From an uncultured OCS116 cluster bacterium (lineage in GTDB: Bacteria > Pseudomonadota > Alphaproteobacteria > Rhizobiales > TMED25): a stretch of DNA of 64,000 bases. Within the stretch, counting starts at the first letter, position 1. Every line of letters begins with the position of its first letter. Made by a program: the position numbers and the translations under genes. The stretch is from assembly GCA_902633855.1 (NCBI GenBank), contig CACPHU010000003.1, positions 1 to 64,000 on the forward strand, read 5' to 3'. A model generated the notes under the pieces. That model did no database searches, was not told where the DNA came from, and worked only from the letters and a program-made list of their open reading frames with translations. Of this stretch, positions 40,890 through 48,976 are shown one piece after another.

Positions 40890-42185
40890 TGGGCCTTTGA
40901 TTAATCGCTGACGCACTTTTCCTGATAACCAATCAGTAGTTGTGACGAGTATTATTATCAGTATAATGTAATATGCAACTTCTTCCCAGTTACTTTGCGT
41001 AATAATTGCCTGAGTAAGCATCAAACCTATGCCACCGCCCACAATCGCGCCGATAACAGTTGCGCCACGAATATTTGACTCGAAGTAATATAAAATTTGA
41101 CTAAGCAAAACTGGAGTAATTTGGGGAATAACTCCGAAACGATAGCGTTGAATATTTTTCGCTCCAGTTGACTGTACTCCATCTATCTGTTTTTTATCTA
41201 CGTTTTCTATAGCCTCTGAGAATAGCTTCCCAAATGTTCCTGTGTCAGTAACAACCATGGCTAAGGCACCTGTTAGTGGTCCGGGTCCGAAAGCTCTTGC
41301 TAAGATTATCGTCCACAGCAAATGATCTAAGCCTCTCGTAAAATCGAATATACGACGAAAGAGTGACCTGATGGGAGCTAAGGGCGTAATATTTTTTGCC
41401 GCTAAAAACGCAAGGGGAAATGCCATCAAGGCAGCTCCAAATGTTCCCAAAAAAGCCATTAGTATGGTTTCACCTATCGCCCAAGCAACATCGCTGTGTC
41501 TCCACATTTTATTGTACCAGAACTCCTCCAATATTTCAGCAAGCTCCCCACTATGCGCAAGTGAAACTAATTCGGATACACTTTTCCCATAGTATGGGCT
41601 GTCAAGAGTAAAGAAAAATAACTCCCAGCCATTAAAGTATCTAAATACTTCGGCTCGATTTCGAGTGATGCTGAGGCGACCCGCTTCCGTGGTAATAGCA
41701 ATTCGATTTTTTGACTGATTGATCCATTTCGGTAATGGTCCATCGGGGAATTCAGCTTCAACCCCACGTGAACTTGGCTTGGCCCAAATTCTACCATAAT
41801 TTGGCACCTCATAGACAACATCCTCTTCTCCAAAAAATATCAGATGACCTCCGCCAAGGTCTACTTTTGTAGTATTTCCTAATTCTACCCAGCTTGGCGC
41901 TGTTCCATCTGGGAATCTCCCCTTTTTTTCACCTTCAACGGATACAGAAATACCACCGTTTCGGTTATCACGAGTAATATGCGTCTTATAGCTATACATA
42001 TCCCCAACTAAGGTTTTTGCGTTTTTTAGGGACCCTCGTTCACTCAGGCCCATGATATCGAAAGAAACCAAAACATAAGTGAGGTATGCAAAGATAGCTA
42101 ATGGAATACCAATTGCCCGAGCACGTTTAAAGTAAAAAAGCTCATTTACATTCGTTTTGAGAGTCTCTCTACCATTGATACTCAT
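40863..42185 (-). CDS. phnE: Phosphonate-type ABC transporter permease (long form, PhnE2)
   Basis: BPD permease signature region, VVTDTGTFGKLFSEAIENVDKKQIDGVQSTGAKNIQRYRFGVIPQITPVLLSQ. Confidence 0.9.
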   Translation of the reverse strand: MSINGRETLKTNVNELFYFKRARAIGIPLAIFAYLTYVLVSFDIMGLSERGSLKNAKTLVGDMYSYKTHITRDNRNGGISVSVEGEKKGRFPDGTAPSWVELGNTTKVDLGGGHLIFFGEEDVVYEVPNYGRIWAKPSSRGVEAEFPDGPLPKWINQSKNRIAITTEAGRLSITRNRAEVFRYFNGWELFFFTLDSPYYGKSVSELVSLAHSGELAEILEEFWYNKMWRHSDVAWAIGETILMAFLGTFGAALMAFPLAFLAAKNITPLAPIRSLFRRIFDFTRGLDHLLWTIILARAFGPGPLTGALAMVVTDTGTFGKLFSEAIENVDKKQIDGVQSTGAKNIQRYRFGVIPQITPVLLSQILYYFESNIRGATVIGAIVGGGIGLMLTQAIITQSNWEEVAYYIILIIILVTTTDWLSGKVRQRLIKGPSSNDLIGL

Positions 42186-43051
42186 AGCAAGCCCACAGAT
42201 TTGTTGCCGTGTGTCAAACGATCTCGCAATATGCCAGACAGCTGATCAACAATAACAATAGTTACAAATAAAAGTATGAAAATAGCACCAGCCTCGTCAT
42301 ACCGACCTTTACCCCACGAAATTGCATTTTTTAGATCATACCCGATTCCGCCAGCGCCTACAAAACCTAGAATTGCAGAAATACGTATGTTGATTTCAAA
42401 ACGTAATAGTCCATAACTGAAATAATTAGGAGATACTTGCGGGATAACGCCAAGTAGCATTTTTTGCATCCAGCTCGCACCCACTGAGGATAAACCATCA
42501 AGGGGTTTTAGTGACGAATTTTCGTTGACTTCTGAAAATAACTTTCCGAGCGCTCCAGTTGTATGAAAGGTAATAGCAATCATAGCAGGGACCGGGCCGC
42601 CACCAAGTATAAAAATTAATATTAGCGCTATCACAAAATCAGGAATGGCTCTCATAATATCCAAGATACGTCTAAAAACTGGTATGAGCCGAGGCCACTT
42701 AGCCATGCCATGAGTCGCGAGCATGGACAAAAATATAGCGAATACTGATGCGGCCAGAGTTGCCGCAGCTGCAATGTTAATCGTCTCTATTAGTGACGGA
42801 AAGAACTTTACGAAAAGGCCAGGAATTTTATCGGCTTTTTCACTAGCCTCTAAAATTACTTCCTTGGGAAAGTCAAAGATACTTGTGATTCCCGCCCAAA
42901 AACCACCAGCGTTCCTATCATCGACAACATTAAAGCCAGATATCATAAGAACGATAAAAATGCCAAGTAAAATAGCGCTGTACGTTCGACGCTTTTTTAT
43001 AAGATTGAAATACTGTGTTTTGTATTTTTGAGTTGAAGGTATTTCAAGCAT
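42182..43051 (-). CDS. phnE: Phosphonate-type ABC transporter permease (PhnE1)
   Basis: TTGALGKLFSEVNENSSLKPLDGLSSVGASWMQKMLLGVIPQVSPNYFSY. Confidence 0.92.
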   Translation of the reverse strand: MLEIPSTQKYKTQYFNLIKKRRTYSAILLGIFIVLMISGFNVVDDRNAGGFWAGITSIFDFPKEVILEASEKADKIPGLFVKFFPSLIETINIAAAATLAASVFAIFLSMLATHGMAKWPRLIPVFRRILDIMRAIPDFVIALILIFILGGGPVPAMIAITFHTTGALGKLFSEVNENSSLKPLDGLSSVGASWMQKMLLGVIPQVSPNYFSYGLLRFEINIRISAILGFVGAGGIGYDLKNAISWGKGRYDEAGAIFILLFVTIVIVDQLSGILRDRLTHGNKSVGLL

Positions 43052-43058
43052 TATATTC

Positions 43059-43103
43059 CCAGAGAAATGTTAGGTAGGCCTATTCTCTGGTTAGACCTAC
43101 CTA
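43059..43103 (-). promoter_or_regulatory. Interleaved inverted repeats between phnD and phnE1
   Basis: CCAGAGAA(43059-66)/TTCTCTGG(43083-90) interleaved with TAGGTAGG(43071-78)/CCTACCTA(43096-103). Confidence 0.6.
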
Positions 43104-43116
43104 TTACATTTACTTT

Positions 43117-44025
43117 TTAGTTAGATTTTAACTTACGAGCCTCTACGATGATTTCGTATGCCTCATGATCTATTGGCATTACTCCCAGTCTGTCACCGGC
43201 AAACACCCCGTATGCGCATTCTGGGTCCATTGATTTCAAACTCGCTGTAAGAGCTGTGATCTTAACCTTTACGTCTGATGGAAGATCTTTTCTTAGTACA
43301 ACTGGCCCCTCTGGAATTGGCTTAGATTGCCAAATCTGCACCATGTCATTCATATCTACCAGACCTGCATCAACTGCTTTCCTTAATGCGCCAGCATTGA
43401 AACCGTCTTCCCATTCACCAAGCCCATCGGCCCAAGTTACACCCCCGTCAACATCGCCATTATTTACTGCAACAATAGTTTGCTCATGGCCACCAGTGAA
43501 CTTAACTTCACCAAAATAGTCCCCCGATTCCATTGTTGCACCAGTTGCTTGCGGTATTTCAATAGATGGTATTAAGTACCCTGACGTTGAGTTAGGATCA
43601 CCAAAACCAAATACTTTACCTTTCATATCATCAAGTGATTTTATACCACTATCCTTTCTGGCAAAACCAACTGAGTAATAACCGTAGCCACCGTCCATAT
43701 TTACCGCAACCACGATTGGTTCTACTGCATCTGGATTTGAAATATAGGTTTTAGCATAGCCTGACGCACCCAGCCAAGCCATATCAATAGTGCCCCCTAA
43801 AAGTCCTTGAATGACTCCATCGTAATCTGCTGGAGCAAATATTTTTGCAGGGACGCCAAGCAAATCTTCAGCTTTTTGACGAAAACATTCATTATTTGTC
43901 ATACGGTCTTGAGCATTTTCACCTCCAAGAATCCCAATACGAAACTCAGATATTGAATGTCCACCTGCAAATGCAGCGGTCGATAGCATTGTAGTAGCAA
44001 TAATTGCTGATAGTAATTTTTTCAT
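43117..44025 (-). CDS. phnD: Phosphonate/phosphite-type ABC substrate-binding protein
   Basis: Signal peptide; FRIGILGGENAQDRM.., ADYDGVIQGLLGGTIDMAWLGASGYAKTY. Confidence 0.92.
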   Translation of the reverse strand: MKKLLSAIIATTMLSTAAFAGGHSISEFRIGILGGENAQDRMTNNECFRQKAEDLLGVPAKIFAPADYDGVIQGLLGGTIDMAWLGASGYAKTYISNPDAVEPIVVAVNMDGGYGYYSVGFARKDSGIKSLDDMKGKVFGFGDPNSTSGYLIPSIEIPQATGATMESGDYFGEVKFTGGHEQTIVAVNNGDVDGGVTWADGLGEWEDGFNAGALRKAVDAGLVDMNDMVQIWQSKPIPEGPVVLRKDLPSDVKVKITALTASLKSMDPECAYGVFAGDRLGVMPIDHEAYEIIVEARKLKSN

Positions 44026-44079
44026 AATTTATCTCCTCTAATTACCATTACCCACTGTATTTTAGTGGGTTGACTAAAA

Positions 44080-44877
44080 TTAAACTGAAACTGAACTTAG
44101 TTCTCCAATTTCAGTTGATGATGTTGCTGCCTCAGAAAAACTAGAGTCAGCACCATACACTTCGCGGGCTATATCTGTTGTTAGTTCAGAAGGTGTCCCG
44201 TCAAAAACTACATTACCAGTTCGCATACCAATCAAACGATCACAGTATTTTCTTGCTGTATCTAATGTGTGAAGGTTCGTAATTATAGTTCGCCCATCTT
44301 CGTCATGTATTCGACGAAGAGTTTCCATTACAATCTGAGCATTCATCGGATCTAGGGAGGCAATCGGCTCATCAGCTAAGATTATTTTTGGATCTTGCAT
44401 CAACGCTCTTGCAATAGCAACCCTCTGTTGCTGCCCGCCAGAGAGAAGTTCGGCTCTTTTGGCGGCTTGCTCTTCGACTCCAAGGCGACCCAAAATTTCA
44501 ATGGCGTTATCGATATCAGATCTCGGATATAAATTGAAAAATGTAGTGAGAGTAGATCTTTTATTTAATGTACCATGAAGCACATTGCTTACCACATCCA
44601 TTCGAGGGACTAAATTGAATTGTTGAAAAACCATTGCGCAATCCGATTGCCATCGTGATTTTGCTGCGCCTTTTAAATCGGATATTGGAATTCCTTCGTA
44701 GTAAATGCTCCCAGATGTTTCTGTTTCTAATCGGTTTATCATTCTTAAAAGGGTAGATTTTCCTGCTCCAGAAGCACCGATTATGCCTAGCATAATTGGT
44801 TTTTCAACCTCTATTGAAACCGAATTTACAGCAATATTGGATCCAAATTTTTTTGTCAGATTATTAATTTTAAGCAT
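44080..44877 (-). CDS. phnC: Phosphonate-type ABC transporter ATP-binding protein
   Basis: [52 protein letters not shown]. Confidence 0.93.
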   Translation of the reverse strand: MLKINNLTKKFGSNIAVNSVSIEVEKPIMLGIIGASGAGKSTLLRMINRLETETSGSIYYEGIPISDLKGAAKSRWQSDCAMVFQQFNLVPRMDVVSNVLHGTLNKRSTLTTFFNLYPRSDIDNAIEILGRLGVEEQAAKRAELLSGGQQQRVAIARALMQDPKIILADEPIASLDPMNAQIVMETLRRIHDEDGRTIITNLHTLDTARKYCDRLIGMRTGNVVFDGTPSELTTDIAREVYGADSSFSEAATSSTEIGELSSVSV

Positions 44878-44905
44878 TCGCGCCTCGCTATTACACTCAG
44901 CTATC

Positions 44906-45142
44906 GCTTGTAGATGTTATATTTTCTTTATAAATTCTTTTCAATTATGTGAATTTTTTTTTATCAACAAAAAATTTTTTGCTCGTTAAATGTACGAAGA
45001 GAGGCGCCCCTTAGAGCTATCATAGGAGTATAAATGGCTATAAACTATTGTTTTTATTATATCATTCCCACTCAATAGTACACATCGTATAGGTCATTGG
45101 TTTTATTGTTTTTTATTTTCACTATGTAAGTACTTTGTAGGT
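44906..45142. repeat. Direct repeat copy R1 (~237 bp) containing a guaA 3'-end-like segment
   Basis: Near-identical to 46599-46833; contains, on the minus strand, TGT ACT ATT GAG TGG GAA TGA (CTIEWE-stop) at 45062-45082. Confidence 0.95.
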
Positions 45143-45144
45143 TT

Positions 45145-45188
45145 ATCGCTGACGCACTTTTCCTGATAACCAATCAGTGGTTGTGACG
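45145..45188 (-). pseudogene. 44-bp duplicated phnE2 C-terminal fragment
   Basis: Matches 40904-40947 with one mismatch (encodes VTTTDWLSGKVRQR in phnE2). Confidence 0.9.
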
Positions 45189-45229
45189 GGGTAACTCGTT
45201 AGGGGGTTCGAATCCCTCCTCCGGGGCCA
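45188..45229 (+). pseudogene. tRNA 3' fragment (variable arm, T arm, 3' acceptor strand, encoded CCA)
   Basis: GGGGTAACTCGTTA-GGGGG-TTCGAAT-CCCTC-CTCCGGG-G-CCA; T stem pairs (one G-U); G discriminator and long variable region suggest Ser type; no 5' half present. Confidence 0.75.
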
Positions 45230-45395
45230 CTTTTTGTCTCTAATAAAAGCAATCAGTTATCTTAATAAGTGAAAAGTAATTTTGATGTTAATTTTAGGTA
45301 AAAAACTGGAAGAATTAGCCCAAACATCCAAAAATCACATAATTTGTGTAAAGTACTGAAATATTTATGTAATAAAATTATGTCTTTAATCACTT

Positions 45396-46469
45396 ATGAT
45401 TTACAAGTTAGTTTTTATATTTCTTTTTTTTCTAAATTTTAATACCTTTGCGCACGATTATCCTCAATATCAAGCAATTGATGGATATAATTGCGATAGG
45501 GCATCTGATATAAACCTTACTAATCAATGCCGACAAAGTAGGAAATGGACTAAACCATACAATGGAATGTTATATGATGGTCACATACACCCACAAAGGA
45601 CCAAAAATATTGATAAATATATTGAGGAGTTGAGGCATAACAAATATGAACTTATTGTAATTGCGGATACTCCTAATGGATACAAAAGCTATCTCAAAAG
45701 AGATGAAAAACGTCACAAAACAATTAAAAAAATCACAAAACTTTTTAATACAAAGATTTTGTGTGGAGGTCATGTCCCGGGACTTATTCAAAAGGGTAAA
45801 TTTGATCTTGCTCAAGATTATCTAGATAGAACTATTTCTCAGATAGAAACAGGAATATGCATAGGTTTTGGTGAGATTGGTATCCAACATTTTGATAAAT
45901 CTTGCGGGAACGAAGAGATAATTAATACTGCCGGTAGACAGTCTGAGTTGATTTTGGATAAAAATAACGAGATATTTCTAAAAATGTATGATTATGCCAA
46001 CAAAAATAGTCTTTTAATGGACATTCACTATGAGCCTGCTAGATGTCAAGAAAACCCAAACACCAATCAATCGGTAGATTACTTTAAAGATGTTTGTCGT
46101 AAATACCCAAATATTAAATTATCTCTTGCTCATACTGGTATGATTACTTCACTAAAACTTGAGGAACTTATTACCACGTGCCCAAATATATATTCATCTA
46201 TAAAACCAATAATGAAGCCTTCTGGTTGGGTGAACTTAGAACCCCCCAATAACGTCTCTAACGAATTTTTCGAAGATTGGGCATTATTATTTGAAAAATA
46301 TCCAAGTAGATTTTATTTAGGTTCTGATTGGAAGGAAAATCATAGGTATTATGATATCACTTTAACAGAACATACTGACAATCTTAGACACTTAATAGGG
46401 AGTTTGAACAAGGAAACGCAAGAATCTATTGCTTTTAATACAGCAAAAGAGTTATTTAATGTGCATTAA
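45396..46469 (+). CDS. Secreted metal-dependent amidohydrolase (Amidohydrolase_2-like)
   Basis: Signal peptide; DGHIHP, MDIHYEP, LAHTG, LGSDWK metal-site-like motifs; flanked by R1 and R2. Confidence 0.65.
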   Translation: MIYKLVFIFLFFLNFNTFAHDYPQYQAIDGYNCDRASDINLTNQCRQSRKWTKPYNGMLYDGHIHPQRTKNIDKYIEELRHNKYELIVIADTPNGYKSYLKRDEKRHKTIKKITKLFNTKILCGGHVPGLIQKGKFDLAQDYLDRTISQIETGICIGFGEIGIQHFDKSCGNEEIINTAGRQSELILDKNNEIFLKMYDYANKNSLLMDIHYEPARCQENPNTNQSVDYFKDVCRKYPNIKLSLAHTGMITSLKLEELITTCPNIYSSIKPIMKPSGWVNLEPPNNVSNEFFEDWALLFEKYPSRFYLGSDWKENHRYYDITLTEHTDNLRHLIGSLNKETQESIAFNTAKELFNVH

Positions 46470-46477
46470 AAAAAATT

Positions 46478-46606
46478 TATCAGGACTCTACTATAGCGCA
46501 GACTGCTAAAAATGAGCTGCTTGTCGATTTTGGTGATGGCAAATTGTCCAAGCTCGAACCGACCGGTAACATCCAAATATACAAGGTGCATTACATTGGC
46601 TTGTAA
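46478..46606 (+). pseudogene. C-terminal remnant of an unidentified CDS
   Basis: Open frame without a start: ..YQDSTIAQTAKNELLVDFGDGKLSKLEPTGNIQIYKVHYIGL-stop, running into R2. Confidence 0.35.
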
Positions 46607-46833
46607 ATGTTATATTTTCTTTATAAATTCTTTTCAATTATGTGAATTTTTTTTATCAACAAAAAATTTTTTGCTCGTTAAATGTACGAAGAGAGGCGCC
46701 CCTTAGAGCTATCATAGGAGTATAAATGGCTATAAACTATTGTTTTATCATATCATTCCCACTCAATAGTACACATCGTATAGGTCATTGGTTTTATTGT
46801 TTTTTATTTTCACTATGTAAGTACTTTGTAGGT
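46599..46833. repeat. Direct repeat copy R2 (~235 bp) containing a guaA 3'-end-like segment
   Basis: Near-identical to 44906-45142; guaA-like tail at 46753-46773. Confidence 0.95.
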
Positions 46834-46846
46834 CTGTTGTACTCTG

Positions 46847-47341
46847 TTAACGCAGACTTAATAGTATGAGCAGTAGCAAACTGACTGAAATAGAGATGCT
46901 TGTGCGAGTATTGTTGAAGTAATTCCATTTTCTCTCAAACTTCACACGCTCATCTGTTATTGCCGCATCATTTAACTCTTCGATTAAAACTTTTTGAATA
47001 TGGTTATTTAAAGGTATGTGGATTGCTATTGTTATGCCGTGTACGCCGAACAAATAAACAACACTAAAGAGAAGTACTAACCAATTTTCTGATAGCCCAA
47101 AACCTATCACTGAAGTTAATATTGTGCTTATTAAGGAAACAATAGAACCTATCCAAGTAAGCATAAATATTGGCTGATTGTTTTGTATTACAGAATCTGT
47201 AACTTGGAACGCTCTTATAAACTCTTTGTCATTAAGTTTAGATAAGCCAGGCATTACAACAATTGCGTATGTAAAAATGAAGCCACTTACCAAACTACAA
47301 AGTGTGATGGAAAAGATTAACGAGATGTCCAATAAGTCCAT
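46847..47341 (-). CDS. DUF1772 (anthrone-oxygenase-like) membrane protein
   Basis: Four-TM pattern GFIFTYAIVVMPGLSKLNDKEFIRAFQVTDSVIQNNQPIFMLTWIGS..; IPLNNHIQ..RVKFERKWNYFNNTRT. Confidence 0.75.
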   Translation of the reverse strand: MDLLDISLIFSITLCSLVSGFIFTYAIVVMPGLSKLNDKEFIRAFQVTDSVIQNNQPIFMLTWIGSIVSLISTILTSVIGFGLSENWLVLLFSVVYLFGVHGITIAIHIPLNNHIQKVLIEELNDAAITDERVKFERKWNYFNNTRTSISISVSLLLLILLSLR

Positions 47342-47407
47342 TTGATGTTTAACCTTGTAGTCAATTTTTAAGTAACCAAAAATTCATAAATTATTGTTTT
47401 TATTGTA

Positions 47408-48961
47408 TTATTCCCACTCGATTGTGCCTGGTGGTTTTGAAGTAATATCATAGACGACACGATTAATACCTTTTACAGAATTTATGATCTTATTTGATAA
47501 AAGGGATAGGAAATCACTATCAAAATGATATATATCTGCGGTCATACCATCAACTGATGTAACCGCTCTCAATGCACATACATATTCATACGTTCTTGCA
47601 TCTCCCATGACACCAACTGACCTTGTTGGAAGCAGTACCGCGAATGCTTGCCAAATCTCATCATAAAGCCCAGCTTTTTTTATTTCATTGATGTATATCT
47701 CATCAGCATTCCTCAGTATTTCAAGCTTTTCTTCTGTTATTTCACCAGGGCATCTGATGGCAAGGCCTGGTCCTGGAAAAGGATGTCGTGTTATAAATGA
47801 CTCTGGAAGACCGAGCTCTCTACCTAATATCCTTACTTCATCTTTAAATAACTGGCGTAGTGGTTCTATTAATTTTAAATTCATTTTCTCCGGTAAGCCC
47901 CCAACATTGTGATGACTTTTTATCGTTACTGAGGGGCCACCCGTAAAACTGATACTTTCAATTACATCGGGATATAATGTTCCCTGCGCAAGAAATTCAA
48001 CAATACCAATTTTTGAAGCCTCTTCGTCAAAAACATCAATAAATACATTACCTATTATCTTTCGTTTTTGCTCTGGATCGGTAACACCCTCTAATTTTCT
48101 TAGGAATATTTCTTTGGCATCAACATGAATGAGTGGAATATTATAATTCTCCTTAAACATAGATACTACTTGCTCTGACTCATTCTTTCTCATCAAACCA
48201 TTATCTATATATATACAGGTAAGCTGATCGCCCAGAATTTTGTGTAAAAGCACTGCCACAACTGAAGAATCTACCCCTCCAGAGAGCCCGCAGATCACCT
48301 TGCTGCTTTTAACTTTAGCCAATATATTTGATTTTTGAGTTTCAAAGAAGCTCGCCATTGTCCAATCAAAGCTGACGCCGCATATATCTAAAAAGTTTTT
48401 GATTATATTTTTTCCATCTGGTGTGTGGTACACCTCGGGATGAAACTGTAGACCATAATACTTGCGAGCTTCATCGGCGATAGCTGCATAAGGAGCACTA
48501 TCCGTTCTTGCGATTACGCTAAATTTTTTTGGCAAAACAGACACCGAGTCACCGTGACTCATCCATACTTTATACTCATCTCCACTATTCCAAACTTTAT
48601 CAAATAATGGAGAGTCTGAAACAACTTTTACTATTGAGTTGCCGTATTCTCTCTTACCTGAATTTATAACCTTTCCACCCAACTGATTTACAATTGTTTG
48701 CTGACCATAACAAATACCGAGAATAGGCTTTTTCAGATCAAACAACCATTCGGGTGCAGATGGAGCATCATCTTGCATTACACTGTGGGGGCCTCCAGAA
48801 AATATTACACCAGATAGATCATCACCGACCTGCTCCTTTTTTATATTGTTATATGGCAGAATTTCAGAATACACTCCAAATTCTCTCACCCGTCTTGCAA
48901 TAAGCTGCGTGAACTGGCTTCCAAAATCGACTATGATAATTTTTTCTCTTTTTTTACTCAT
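47408..48961 (-). CDS. guaA: GMP synthase (glutamine-hydrolysing)
   Basis: [24 protein letters not shown], ..[14 protein letters not shown]-stop. Confidence 0.97.
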   Translation of the reverse strand: MSKKREKIIIVDFGSQFTQLIARRVREFGVYSEILPYNNIKKEQVGDDLSGVIFSGGPHSVMQDDAPSAPEWLFDLKKPILGICYGQQTIVNQLGGKVINSGKREYGNSIVKVVSDSPLFDKVWNSGDEYKVWMSHGDSVSVLPKKFSVIARTDSAPYAAIADEARKYYGLQFHPEVYHTPDGKNIIKNFLDICGVSFDWTMASFFETQKSNILAKVKSSKVICGLSGGVDSSVVAVLLHKILGDQLTCIYIDNGLMRKNESEQVVSMFKENYNIPLIHVDAKEIFLRKLEGVTDPEQKRKIIGNVFIDVFDEEASKIGIVEFLAQGTLYPDVIESISFTGGPSVTIKSHHNVGGLPEKMNLKLIEPLRQLFKDEVRILGRELGLPESFITRHPFPGPGLAIRCPGEITEEKLEILRNADEIYINEIKKAGLYDEIWQAFAVLLPTRSVGVMGDARTYEYVCALRAVTSVDGMTADIYHFDSDFLSLLSNKIINSVKGINRVVYDITSKPPGTIEWE

Positions 48962-48976
48962 GATCTTGTAGTTATA

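Noticed and set aside
44878-44960. Possible Pho box upstream of phnC
   Set aside because: The only heptamer-like match on the minus strand (GTGTAAT) has no partner at 4-nt spacing, so it is not reported as a site.
45143-45229. Complete tRNA gene ending at 45229
   Set aside because: The upstream 44 nt are a phnE2 copy. No 5' acceptor strand, D arm or anticodon arm can be formed.
45284-45358. 24-aa ORF MLILGKKLEELAQTSKNHIICVKY between the tRNA fragment and the amidohydrolase
   Set aside because: Very short, no recognisable features, could easily be chance. Not supported as a gene.
44705-46706. ORFs 44705-44989(+) and 46512-46706(+) sharing a [15 protein letters not shown] peptide, as a duplicated gene family
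   Set aside because: The shared peptide comes from translating the non-coding direct repeats R1/R2. The first ORF is mostly antisense to phnC.
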